A stretch of DNA of 64,000 nt from Clostridia bacterium (GTDB taxonomy: Bacteria > Bacillota > Clostridia > UMGS1840): the NCBI GenBank assembly GCA_017468465.1, contig JAFUIN010000019.1:1-64000 (forward strand). Reading direction: 5' to 3'. Each line of letters begins with the position of its first letter. The first letter of the stretch is position 1. Below, piece after piece: positions 46,735 to 55,682 of this stretch. A program made the position numbers and the translations under genes. Under the pieces are notes generated by a model. The model worked only from the letters and a program-made list of their open reading frames with translations, did no database searches and was not told the DNA's origin.

Positions 46735-49464
46735 TTAACTTTCAGAATTCAGTTGATTGATAATACTTTCCAATTCTTTCATTGCACTTCCGAATGCTTC
46801 CCAATCATTGGATTTTGATGCTTCCTGAACCTTATTGAAGGCATCGGTAATTTGAGAAAGTCCGTCTCCAGCCGGTAACGAATCTGTCGCATCATCTGTT
46901 TCTGGAACAGACGTTTCGTCTTCAATAGGCAACATAATGGAAGGCGTTCCTTTGAATAAGGTATCCAGTGCTTCTGATAACGTCGGTTCAATGGAAATCT
47001 TATTATCATATGCTGCAATGACCATTTTTAGTTCCGGAAACGTATTTTTGCCGGACGTGATATAAATGGGCTCCACATAAATTAAAGAACCCTTAACCGG
47101 TATTGTTAACATATTTCCACGGATAACAGAGGAACCACCGGAACCCCATAATGTCATTAGCTGAGAGATTTCTGTATTGGAATCAATTCTCTTTTCAATT
47201 TGCATCGGGCCATATACATTTTTCCCTTTTGGAAATTTATAAAGAGTCAGCTCTCCGTAGCTGTCACCGTCAGAGCCGGCAGCCAGCCAGGAAACCATAT
47301 TATCTTTTTCTGTAATTGTAAACGGCAGCATTAAAACCAAATCTACATTGTCATTGACTTTCATCATATTGTAGTAAGGTTCTACCCTCTTTTTATTCTG
47401 ACTTTCATCAGCATTCGAAACAGCTGCATCGGAATACATTTCATAGGCAACATCCCATACATCTGAACGGTTATAAAAAGTTGTCGTATCCGTTGTATGA
47501 TATCGCTTCAACATCTCTGCCTGAATTTTGAAATAGGATTCGGGATATCGAATGCTGAATTGTAAATCTTCCGGAATGGGTGTATCCATAAATATTTCCG
47601 GATAAATATTACGATACACAGAAATTAAAACGTCAGACGGGTCTGTAATGTAAAGTTCTACTGTACCGTCATAGGCATCCACAATGGCCTTTACAGAATT
47701 ACGAATATAGTTGTAATCATTTGTGTACGGTTGAGCATAAGGATATTCGGAGGTTGTGGTATAGGCGTCAACAACCCATTTTAACCGACCGTTTCCATCA
47801 ATCAGCAAATAGGGTTTTTCATCAAATGTCAAAAATGGCGCTGCAATTTTCACACGATCCAACACATTTTTGTTCAAAAGCAGCTTGCTTTCAGAGGTAA
47901 TGAACTTGGACACCATCATCTGATAATCGCCATAATGCAGTGCAAACAATGACCGATTCCAGAAGTTTAGCGGGATCCCGGCTTTTCCCTGATATACAGT
48001 TTCTACATTGTTTTCGTCATCCAGATAGTCAAATTCCTTGATGGTTGTATTCACGATAGAATATTCGTCTTTATATTCTCCAAAATAAATTCTGGGTTCT
48101 GTGATGGTAAGCTCCGGCAGTTCTGACGTAACCGGAATATCCTTTACATACATTACAGGATGCCCCTCAGGAGTTACTTCATTAACCGGTGACACAACCA
48201 CCCCGTATCCATGGGTAAACCGCATTTTATCATTACTGTAATTCTGAGTTGTAGGAGAATTTTTATCTTTTTTCAGCTCTCGTGCAGACAGCATAATTGG
48301 CGTTTTTTTGCCGTCAATTTCATATGCTGCAATATCTAAATCCTTAAATTCGTAATAATTTCTCAAGCTTTGAAGCTGTCCGAAAATGGTTTTTGTAGAT
48401 TGATAATCAATAATGCGAACATTTTCCAAGGTTTCTTTTTCGGTTTCTAAATCTTGCTGTGTTAATGAGTTATCAGCAGGAAATTCACGATCCATGATCT
48501 TGTCCAATCCGTATGCGCTGCGGGTTGCATCAATATGATGCTGAATATACGGAGCTTCTACCTGTACTTCTGCCGGTTGCACGTGAAAATACTGTGTTAC
48601 AATCGCACTTGCCGCAACTGCTATTAAAACCACTGGATAAACAGCTGCAGCATATAACGCAAATTTAACTTTTCCGCGTTGCAGGAAAATCAACACAGCC
48701 ACAACAACTGCTACAATCACATAAGGTGCTGCCTTAAAGTATTTTAACCAGATATTGATATCGGTAAATCCGGCACCAAATAAACCTCCGAAGTCGGAAT
48801 ATAACACATCTTCCCCGCGAAACTTATAAGAAAGCACACGAATCAAAATAATCATAAGAAGATTCAAAACAACATGACGGGTAATTTTCTTATTCTTGAA
48901 AATTTCTTTCAAATTGGTAATTCCAAGCTTGCTGTACAGCAAAAAATAAATTGCACTGATTAATACTGTCAGGAAAATGAAAACGCCAATTAAGCTATCA
49001 AATACCGAAATCGCAAAGGGGCGAATAAATACATAATAAGAAATGTCCTGATGGAAAATCGGGTCTGTAGTTCCCCACTCCACAGAATTTGCAAATAATA
49101 AAAATCTTGAATATACCGCATCTTTAATGTAGCTGCTCGCAAAAAAAGCAAACACAAACGATAAAATAAAAATGGGAAGAAGCTTTTTCAAGAAGGAGAA
49201 GCTGATATCCGTTTTCAGCATATTTTTACGAATTTGCAAAAAATTCATAAAAATCAACAGAAATACAATCAAAAAACTGATGCTCTGCACGGCAATTTTT
49301 GTGATCAGATTTTTCGAAAAAACAGTAACGAAATTTTGTCCGATTTCACGGATTTGAATATATTCCATATAAAAGTTATAGCCGGTAATTAACACAACGA
49401 TTCCAAGCAGAATCAACACACCGGTGATCACACCGGACAATGCTTTTTTTAAGCCTTCATTCAT
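46735..49464 (-). CDS. UPF0182-family large membrane protein
   Basis: 909 residues. The first third has about seven hydrophobic segments. The rest is a long extracellular part with the UPF0182 (COG1615) features VQVEAPYIQHHIDATRSAYGLD and YGVVVSPVNEVTPEGHPVMYVKDIP, then SLFALHYGDYQMMVS. An acidic, low-complexity tail (DETSVPETDDATDSLPAGD) precedes a last helix. Function unknown. I choose ATG 49464 with AAGGAGG about 11 bases upstream; TTG 49488 overlaps that site. It lies between ftsY and the radical SAM gene in one run, and I know of no functional reason for this. Confidence 0.9.
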   Translation of the reverse strand: MNEGLKKALSGVITGVLILLGIVVLITGYNFYMEYIQIREIGQNFVTVFSKNLITKIAVQSISFLIVFLLIFMNFLQIRKNMLKTDISFSFLKKLLPIFILSFVFAFFASSYIKDAVYSRFLLFANSVEWGTTDPIFHQDISYYVFIRPFAISVFDSLIGVFIFLTVLISAIYFLLYSKLGITNLKEIFKNKKITRHVVLNLLMIILIRVLSYKFRGEDVLYSDFGGLFGAGFTDINIWLKYFKAAPYVIVAVVVAVLIFLQRGKVKFALYAAAVYPVVLIAVAASAIVTQYFHVQPAEVQVEAPYIQHHIDATRSAYGLDKIMDREFPADNSLTQQDLETEKETLENVRIIDYQSTKTIFGQLQSLRNYYEFKDLDIAAYEIDGKKTPIMLSARELKKDKNSPTTQNYSNDKMRFTHGYGVVVSPVNEVTPEGHPVMYVKDIPVTSELPELTITEPRIYFGEYKDEYSIVNTTIKEFDYLDDENNVETVYQGKAGIPLNFWNRSLFALHYGDYQMMVSKFITSESKLLLNKNVLDRVKIAAPFLTFDEKPYLLIDGNGRLKWVVDAYTTTSEYPYAQPYTNDYNYIRNSVKAIVDAYDGTVELYITDPSDVLISVYRNIYPEIFMDTPIPEDLQFSIRYPESYFKIQAEMLKRYHTTDTTTFYNRSDVWDVAYEMYSDAAVSNADESQNKKRVEPYYNMMKVNDNVDLVLMLPFTITEKDNMVSWLAAGSDGDSYGELTLYKFPKGKNVYGPMQIEKRIDSNTEISQLMTLWGSGGSSVIRGNMLTIPVKGSLIYVEPIYITSGKNTFPELKMVIAAYDNKISIEPTLSEALDTLFKGTPSIMLPIEDETSVPETDDATDSLPAGDGLSQITDAFNKVQEASKSNDWEAFGSAMKELESIINQLNSES

Positions 49465-49507
49465 ACAGAAACATTCCTCCTTCTTCAAAAATTGTAAACT
49501 TCTTTAC

Positions 49508-50413
49508 TTAATCAAACAGCTCTTCTGCATATGATGCAGGATCAAAATCCATCAAGTCTTCCAGTTGTTCACCAACACCCACCATTTTTACCGGTAGCCC
49601 TGTTTTTTGAACCAAAGGAATAATGACACCACCCTTTGCTGTTCCGTCTAATTTGGTTAAAATGAGCCCTGTTAAATCAGCTGCCTCAGAAAAGCTTTGC
49701 GCTTGCAGCAACGCATTCTGACCGGTAGCTGCTTCCACTACCAATAACGATTCAATAAATTCTGCACCGGTCTGCTGTTTTAAGATTCGGTGCATTTTAG
49801 AAAGCTCATCCATCAAACCTTTTTTCGTTTGCAATCTGCCGGCAGTGTCGCATATTAAAACATCTTTTCCGGTTTTCTTCAAATGTTCAGCTGCCTGATA
49901 CACAACAGATGCAGGGTCTTGCTCAGGTGTGCCGCAAAAGAAATCTGCTCCACTTCTTTGTGCCCAAACCTCCAGTTGCTCTGTAGCTGCAGCACGGAAT
50001 GTATCTGCAGCGGCTAAAATAACCGATTTTCCTTCTTTGGAAAACTGATGCGCCAATTTTCCTGCAGTTGTGGTTTTTCCGGCACCGTTGACACCAACCA
50101 AAATCATAATGTAAGGCTTGTTTTCTTTTTTTAAGGTATGGTCAGGAGACAAAATTTCTGCAATAATTGCTTTGATTTCCTGCTTCACCTCATCTGCTTC
50201 GGTCAGACGCTTTTCTTTTACTCTTTTGCGAAGCTCTTCAATAATAAAAGCAGAGCTTTCGGCACTGATATCAGACAAAATTAAAATTTCTTCCAATTCT
50301 TCATATAATTCTTCGTCAATTTTTTTGAAAATCTTAAACGCGTTGTTGATTCCTTCTGACATCGCTTGCTTGGTTTTCTGGATGCCTTTTTTGAATTTGT
50401 CGATAAAAAACAT
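49508..50413 (-). CDS. ftsY: Signal recognition particle receptor FtsY
   Basis: SRP receptor that docks ribosomes making membrane proteins. The NG domain has the P-loop GVNGAGKTT (107-115), DTAGRLQTKKGLM and TKLDGTAKGG, and the family's late GVGEQLEDLMDFD. The N-terminal acidic A domain is very short (~20 residues before the NG domain), as in Gram-positives. I choose ATG 50413 with GGGGGAA upstream; 16 bases after smc. Confidence 0.97.
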   Translation of the reverse strand: MFFIDKFKKGIQKTKQAMSEGINNAFKIFKKIDEELYEELEEILILSDISAESSAFIIEELRKRVKEKRLTEADEVKQEIKAIIAEILSPDHTLKKENKPYIMILVGVNGAGKTTTAGKLAHQFSKEGKSVILAAADTFRAAATEQLEVWAQRSGADFFCGTPEQDPASVVYQAAEHLKKTGKDVLICDTAGRLQTKKGLMDELSKMHRILKQQTGAEFIESLLVVEAATGQNALLQAQSFSEAADLTGLILTKLDGTAKGGVIIPLVQKTGLPVKMVGVGEQLEDLMDFDPASYAEELFD

Positions 50414-50429
50414 CAGGATTCCCCCTTTA

Positions 50430-53400
50430 CTAATCTGTAATGACATCTTTCATTTTTAGTGCAACCAATTTGGAAACACCCTTTTCCTGCATGGTTACAC
50501 CATATAAGGTGTCAGCGTTCTCCATCGTGCCTCGACGATGAGAAACTAAAATAAACTGTGTTTTATGCTTGTAGCTTTTAATGTATTCGGCAAAACGGTA
50601 AACATTTACTTCGTCAAGCGCCGCTTCAATCTCGTCAAACACACAAAACGGTAATGGCTTCAGGCTTAACACAGAAAATAATAATGCTATCGCAGTAAAT
50701 GCTTTTTCTCCACCGGAGAGCAGTGATATACTCTCTAATTTTTTTCCCGGTGGCTGCACAATAATTTCAATTCCGCTTTCTAAAACATTATCCGGCTCTA
50801 ACAGCTTCAGCGACGCGTTTCCACCATTGAATAATGCCCGGAACGTCTCCTTGAAATTCTCGTGAATTAAGTCGAACTGTGTCACAAAATTATGTTTCAT
50901 AACAGAAAGCATGTCGGTAATTAAAGTCTCTAATTCATTTTTAGCGTTAATTAAATCTTCTTCTTGTTTTTTCATAAAAGTATAACGTTCGTTGACTTCG
51001 TTATATTCTTCCACTGAAGCAAGATTAACATCGCCCAAGCCTTTGATTTTGGATTTTAACTCTGCAATCAGCTTGCGGTCTGTGCTTTCATCCGATTCTT
51101 CTATGGATACCAGTTCTAATCCCGAAGAATAGGTTAACTCATAGGCATCCCATAAATTTTGTGTATAGGTTTCAATATCATCATTAATATTTTCAGTTTT
51201 TGCAGAAAACTTTGCAAGCTCCTGCTCCTGGGCAAGCAAAAGGTCTCTGGCTTCTTTGTGAGAAGCTTGCTGCATGGAAAACTCCTCTTCCATGGTTTCC
51301 TTTTGCATGCGGATATTTTCAATTTCTTCCGTAGTTTCGGATAAACTGATACGCTCTTGCTTGATCTGTTCTTTCTTAAATTCAATGTCGTCAGCGATTG
51401 CTTCATTTTTTTGATAAAAGGCAGTTATTTGCTGCTCTTTCTTATGAAAACTTTCTACATATTCATCTTTTTCCGAAAGAACTCTTTTTTGTGTTTCAAT
51501 TTCTTCATAAATTCCCTGTTCAAGAAAAGATAAATGTGCTTTTTTCTGATTCAATTCAGAAAGTCCGGCAGAAAGCGTTTCAACTTTTAATTTTTTCGAT
51601 TCGGCACTATGAGAAAGCTTGGTTTCGTCTTCTACCATCAAAACAAGCGTTTTATCGATTTCTTTGATTTCCTGTTTCAATTCTGCAATGGTCGCACTTT
51701 TAGATAAAAAGCCGGTAGATTTTAAGATGTGACCACCCACAATGGAACCACCGGCGTTAAACACTTCACCGGTTAAGGTTACCAAGCGGAAACTGTTATG
51801 ATATTTTCGGGATAACTCGCCTGCTGTTCGATATGTATCCACCACAAGAGTTTTGCCAAGTAAACTGGAAATAATTCCGCCAAATTTACGGTCATAGGAA
51901 AGCAAATCAACAGCCTTTCCAATCACCCCGGGTTCTAAAAGGGCTTCTCCAAAATCAAATTCCCGCTCTTTAATTTTTTCAACGGGAAGAAATGTTACTC
52001 TCCCCAATTCGTGCTGTTTCAAAAAATCAATGGCGATTTTGGCATCCTGTTCGTTCTCTACAACAATATTTTGCAGCGAATTTCCAAGCACCGCATCAAA
52101 AGCTAAGGCAGTTTTTTTCTCTGCTTTGATAATATCGGCTAATGTTCCATATAACTTTGCTTCCGACAATTTTCCATTTTTGGATGCAGAAAAAATTTCT
52201 TTTACACTTTTTTGATAGCCTTCGTAATTTTTTTCCATATCGGAAAGATATAAAACCTTTCCTTGTTTTGTATTTCGCTCTACAGTAAGCTCGGAACGCT
52301 CCCGACGGCTTTTTTCTATTGTATGTAAAATTCCGTCAATTTCTTTTTGAATGTTCGCAATTTCCTCTTGCAAAGAATCAAACGTTTCCATTTCTCTTAA
52401 AATGGTTATTTTGTTTTCTTCCAACCGTTTGATTTTTTCTTCACGGTCAGCAATCAGTACATCATAACGTGTAAGTTTGGTTTGGTCTGATTCCTTTTCG
52501 TTTTTTAAGCGCTCAATATCTTGGAGATTTCTTTCGATTTCTACTTCATACAATGAAATTTGATTTTCAAAAGTTGCGATATTATACTCAAAATCTTTCT
52601 CTTTCTTGTGGAGAACCTCCATTAACAGATCTGCTTCCCGCCGTTTTCCGGAAAGCTGTTCCGCATTGCTGTCAAGCTCGCTGATTTTTTTGGTGGATTC
52701 TTCAATTTCTTTGTTGAGCTTTTCTGCTTTTTTTTCAAATTCATTCAGCATTGCTCTGCTTTTTTGAATATACCGGCACCAGTATCGGATTTCCAGTAAC
52801 CGAAGTTCTTCTTTTAAGCCTAAAAAGATTACAGCTTTTTTTGAAGATTTTTCCAATCCTGGAAGTCTTTGTCCCAATTCCGACAAAATATCGTTTAAGC
52901 GCACCAAATTATCATTGGTTTGTGCCAATTTTCGTTCTGCATCATCTTTTTTATGCCGATATTTTGATATCCCTGCAGCTTCCTCAAAAAAATTTCTTCT
53001 GTCTTGCGGTTTGCCGGAAATAATTTCATCAATTTTTCCCTGCCCAACAATAGAATAGCCGTCTCTTCCCAAGCCGGTATCCATAAATAATTCATTGATG
53101 TCTTTCATGCGACAAGGAGCTTTGTTGATAAAATATTCACCCTCACCGGATCGGTACACACGACGGGTTACCATCACTTCGTCAAAATCGATTTGCAAAG
53201 CATGGTCAGAATTGTCTATGGTAACCGATACTTCTGCATAGTTCAATGGTTTTCGTTTTGCAGTGCCTGAAAAAATAACATCCTGCATATTTCCACCACG
53301 AAGAGACTTTGCCCTGGATTCCCCCAAAACCCAACGAATTGCATCGGAAATATTGCTTTTTCCGCTGCCGTTGGGACCAACAATGGTGGTAACTCCGCCG

Positions 53401-53468
53401 GTAAAGTCTAAAACGGTTTTATCAGGAAAAGATTTGAAGCCGTTCAGCTCAATGGTTTTCAAATACAT
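50430..53468 (-). CDS. smc: Chromosome segregation protein SMC with short arms
   Basis: ATPase of the bacterial condensin. The N-terminal head has Walker A GPNGSGKSN (31-39) and the conserved GQGKIDEII. A coiled-coil arm runs ~170-410, a hinge with its GG-rich end (FNAGGSIVGGHI) ~412-590, and a second arm ~590-840. The C-terminal head has SLLSGGEKAFTAIALLF (signature) and FCVFDEIEAALDE (Walker B). 1012 residues, well below the ~1180 typical of Firmicutes; both arms are shorter by a similar amount, with no sign of a frameshift. First gene of the smc-to-obg run with its own promoter; rnc is not next to it here. Confidence 0.96.
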   Translation of the reverse strand: MYLKTIELNGFKSFPDKTVLDFTGGVTTIVGPNGSGKSNISDAIRWVLGESRAKSLRGGNMQDVIFSGTAKRKPLNYAEVSVTIDNSDHALQIDFDEVMVTRRVYRSGEGEYFINKAPCRMKDINELFMDTGLGRDGYSIVGQGKIDEIISGKPQDRRNFFEEAAGISKYRHKKDDAERKLAQTNDNLVRLNDILSELGQRLPGLEKSSKKAVIFLGLKEELRLLEIRYWCRYIQKSRAMLNEFEKKAEKLNKEIEESTKKISELDSNAEQLSGKRREADLLMEVLHKKEKDFEYNIATFENQISLYEVEIERNLQDIERLKNEKESDQTKLTRYDVLIADREEKIKRLEENKITILREMETFDSLQEEIANIQKEIDGILHTIEKSRRERSELTVERNTKQGKVLYLSDMEKNYEGYQKSVKEIFSASKNGKLSEAKLYGTLADIIKAEKKTALAFDAVLGNSLQNIVVENEQDAKIAIDFLKQHELGRVTFLPVEKIKEREFDFGEALLEPGVIGKAVDLLSYDRKFGGIISSLLGKTLVVDTYRTAGELSRKYHNSFRLVTLTGEVFNAGGSIVGGHILKSTGFLSKSATIAELKQEIKEIDKTLVLMVEDETKLSHSAESKKLKVETLSAGLSELNQKKAHLSFLEQGIYEEIETQKRVLSEKDEYVESFHKKEQQITAFYQKNEAIADDIEFKKEQIKQERISLSETTEEIENIRMQKETMEEEFSMQQASHKEARDLLLAQEQELAKFSAKTENINDDIETYTQNLWDAYELTYSSGLELVSIEESDESTDRKLIAELKSKIKGLGDVNLASVEEYNEVNERYTFMKKQEEDLINAKNELETLITDMLSVMKHNFVTQFDLIHENFKETFRALFNGGNASLKLLEPDNVLESGIEIIVQPPGKKLESISLLSGGEKAFTAIALLFSVLSLKPLPFCVFDEIEAALDEVNVYRFAEYIKSYKHKTQFILVSHRRGTMENADTLYGVTMQEKGVSKLVALKMKDVITD

Positions 53469-53521
53469 ACTTTGGATGTTCCTTAATTTTCGACAAAAAA
53501 TATCGGATATTTTATCATTTA

Positions 53522-53550
53522 ATTATAGCAAATTTTTATGTATTTTGCAA
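53522..53550 (-). promoter_or_regulatory. Promoter of smc-ftsY operon
   Basis: TTGCAA (53550-53545), 17 bases, TATAAT (53527-53522) on the minus strand, in the gap after folC. No terminator for folC is visible, so folC transcripts may read through. Confidence 0.75.
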
Positions 53551-53573
53551 GTGTTTTTCAAAATAATCTGAAT

Positions 53574-54830
53574 TTATTGGGAATGGCCTGATAAAATTTC
53601 AAAAAGGTCCTGATACAAATACAAGGAACCGCATACTACAATCAGCTTCTTTTGTTTTGTTGCGTATGCGATCGCTTCTTTCAAGGTGTCAAAAGCCTTT
53701 GCTTTTACTCCGGCTTCTTTGCCGATGCTGCACAGGTTTTCCGGCAATTCTGCCCGTTCGTTATGTTGTACAGTTGTAAAACAGAATTCTTCTCCCGAAA
53801 ACACTTCCAAACTGCTTTTGATATCTTTATCCTTCATAAATGCAGATACAAAAATTTTATCGCAATCGGGATAATATCGTTCCAGACTTTTTTTCAAAGC
53901 AAGCATGCCGTTTAAGTTATGTGCTCCGTCAAAAAGAATCGTATCGCCAATATGCTCCAGCCGACCAATGTGTCTGGCTTCTTTCAGCCCTTTTCTGATA
54001 AATTCTTCCGATATTCCCAACAACAAGGAAGTTTCCACTGCCAGACAAGCGTTTTCTACCTGATGATAACCGGAAATGCCGCAAACAAGATTTGTTAAGT
54101 TTTTGTAAGAAAACACTTCAAAACATTTTTTTGGAGTATGAATTTTTGGTTTTTGAGTCACCAAAACAGGAGCATTTTTTTCCTTTGCCACTTCGTTTAA
54201 CACGTCTAAAGCTTCTTTTTCTTGCTCTAACGTTACAAGCGGAACTCCTTGCTTTATAATGCCTGCTTTTTCAAAAGCTATTTTTGAAATGGTATCGCCC
54301 AAATATGCAACATGGTCCACTGCAATTCTGGTAATCACAGCACAAAGCGGTTTAGAAACCACATTGGTGGCATCAAATCGTCCGCCAAGACCGGTTTCCA
54401 AAACCACAATATCACAATTTTGTTCCAGAAAATAACAAAATGCAACCGCTGTCCAGACTTCAAATTGAGATGGAATTTCGCCGGTTGCCTCCTTCACCGT
54501 TGGCAAATATGCTTCAATTTTTGAAAGCAGGCGTTCTAAATCAGCATCGGAAATTTCTGTTCCGTCAACCGAAATTCTTTCATTCACCCGAAGCATATTT
54601 GGAGAAATGAATTTGCCTGTTTTTTTTCCTGATGCCGTGAGAATAGATTGCAAAAAGGAACAAACAGAACCTTTTCCGTTTGTCCCTGCAACATGAATCA
54701 CTTGTAATTGATTTTGCGGATTGCAAACGCAATCCAGTAATTTCAAAATACGTTCCAGCCCTAAATTGATAACTGTTTGAAAGCTGTTGGCATAACGAAT
54801 AAATTCTTTTGATGAATCCAAAATTAACAC
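53574..54830 (-). CDS. folC: Folylpolyglutamate synthase (FolC)
   Basis: Mur-ligase-fold enzyme adding glutamate residues to folate, and in many bacteria also making dihydrofolate from dihydropteroate. VAGTNGKGSVCSFLQSIL (P-loop), FISPNMLRVNERI, VVLETGLGGRFDATNV and LFDGAHNLNGM are the family motifs. 418 residues. It follows folT by nine bases under a THF riboswitch, so polyglutamylation here is likely coupled to folate uptake. No other folate gene is next to it. Confidence 0.96.
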   Translation of the reverse strand: MLILDSSKEFIRYANSFQTVINLGLERILKLLDCVCNPQNQLQVIHVAGTNGKGSVCSFLQSILTASGKKTGKFISPNMLRVNERISVDGTEISDADLERLLSKIEAYLPTVKEATGEIPSQFEVWTAVAFCYFLEQNCDIVVLETGLGGRFDATNVVSKPLCAVITRIAVDHVAYLGDTISKIAFEKAGIIKQGVPLVTLEQEKEALDVLNEVAKEKNAPVLVTQKPKIHTPKKCFEVFSYKNLTNLVCGISGYHQVENACLAVETSLLLGISEEFIRKGLKEARHIGRLEHIGDTILFDGAHNLNGMLALKKSLERYYPDCDKIFVSAFMKDKDIKSSLEVFSGEEFCFTTVQHNERAELPENLCSIGKEAGVKAKAFDTLKEAIAYATKQKKLIVVCGSLYLYQDLFEILSGHSQ

Positions 54831-54839
54831 GTTCCTTTT

Positions 54840-55355
54840 CTATAATTCTTGAATATGTGGCTTGAGAATACGAAATATAATCGTAAGCACAAAATACTGA
54901 ATCGGCATTTTAATTAAAATCATCACAAAGCGCTCCACAAAAACTGCCCAATATAAATGCAGTCCGCTGCGATAAATTGCGCCCCACAAAGAACCAAGCA
55001 ATAAATCAACAACCACGCCCTGAACAACAACCAAACACAATATTCTGCCCCAATGTTTTTCCTTTTTACAGAGAAAACAACCATACAAAACGCCGTGCAG
55101 CACAGCATTCAGAGTCCATGGGAAAAAATATGCCATGCCTTTACTGTTGATAAGCATTCCCAAAATATCAGCTGCACCAGCTGTCAAGCCACCCCAGACA
55201 GGACCAAATATTGCCCCGGAAACAGCCAGTGGAATAAAACCAAAATCCAGCCTGGTAACCGGTGTTTGAAACGACAATAACCGCACAAACACAATGTTCA
55301 TAGCAATGAGTAATGCAAGATAACAAATCCTGCGAATGTTTTTTTGTTGTGACAT
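54840..55355 (-). CDS. folT: Folate ECF transporter S component FolT
   Basis: Small membrane protein of 171 residues with five to six hydrophobic segments. The opening (RRICYLALLIAMNIVFVRLLSF), the substrate-binding part (RLDFGFIPLAVSGAIFGPVWGGLTAGAADILGMLI) and FPWTLNAVLHGVLYG match folate-type energy-coupling-factor S components. A THF riboswitch upstream and folC downstream support folate over other vitamins. The shared ECF ATPase/T genes are not in the window. ATG 55355 follows AAAGGA, which lies inside the riboswitch's expression hairpin. Confidence 0.93.
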   Translation of the reverse strand: MSQQKNIRRICYLALLIAMNIVFVRLLSFQTPVTRLDFGFIPLAVSGAIFGPVWGGLTAGAADILGMLINSKGMAYFFPWTLNAVLHGVLYGCFLCKKEKHWGRILCLVVVQGVVVDLLLGSLWGAIYRSGLHLYWAVFVERFVMILIKMPIQYFVLTIIFRILKPHIQEL

Positions 55356-55391
55356 AAAAAAATCCTTTCTTGTACCACACTACAAAAAGGA
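55356..55391 (-). promoter_or_regulatory. Expression hairpin of the THF riboswitch: terminator and SD sequester
   Basis: On the minus strand TCCTTTTTGTA (55391-55381) pairs with TACAAGAAAGGA (55374-55363) around a six-base loop, followed by seven T and then the folT ATG. The 3' arm contains the Shine-Dalgarno AAAGGA, so the same hairpin could block translation and, with its U-run, terminate transcription. Confidence 0.8.
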
Positions 55392-55439
55392 CAGCAAAAC
55401 ACCGCAATCAACACGGCAAATGTATTCTTTTGTAGCAAC

Positions 55440-55545
55440 GGAATGCGGAAATAACATCGCAGATTTTATTTCAAATAATCTTTCGTAAAAGAGACAACTT
55501 CCCGTTCTCTTTTCACTTGACGCATTATTTCCTACTCTGCTTTAT
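55440..55545 (-). ncRNA. Tetrahydrofolate (THF) riboswitch
   Basis: Read on the minus strand from 55540, the leader matches the THF riboswitch consensus in order: GAGTAGG, then GCGTCAAGTG, then GAACGGGAAGTTGTC, then ACGAAAG. Helix P2 is GGAAATAA (55538 side)/TTATTTCC (55454-55447). Helix P3 is AAAAGAGA/TCTCTTTT around the conserved loop. Further helix AGATT/AATCT. P1 is poorly resolved. The class senses THF and related folates, usually turning folate uptake off. It lies between its promoter and folT. The 3' GAATGCGG can also pair with TAATGCG of the core, a possible switching element. Confidence 0.92.
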
Positions 55546-55572
55546 AGGAACATCAATTTATCCTATGGAATA

Positions 55573-55601
55573 ATCATACACCTTATGTAGAAATTTGTCA
55601 A
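55573..55601 (-). promoter_or_regulatory. Promoter of the folT-folC operon
   Basis: TTGACA (55601-55596), 17 bases, TATGAT (55578-55573) on the minus strand, placing the transcript start about 25 bases before the THF riboswitch core. Confidence 0.85.
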
Positions 55602-55636
55602 TAGAAATCCGTCTATTTTCAAGACTTTTTAATGTA

Positions 55637-55676
55637 AAAAAAGATTGTGCAAATTTTTTTGTGCACAATCTTTTTT
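55637..55676 (-). terminator. Terminator after the M20 amidohydrolase gene
   Basis: AAAAAAGATTGTGCA (55637-55651) pairs with TGCACAATCTTTTTT (55662-55676), followed on the minus strand by T. It separates the amidohydrolase from folT. Confidence 0.88.
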
Positions 55677-55682
55677 CTCATC

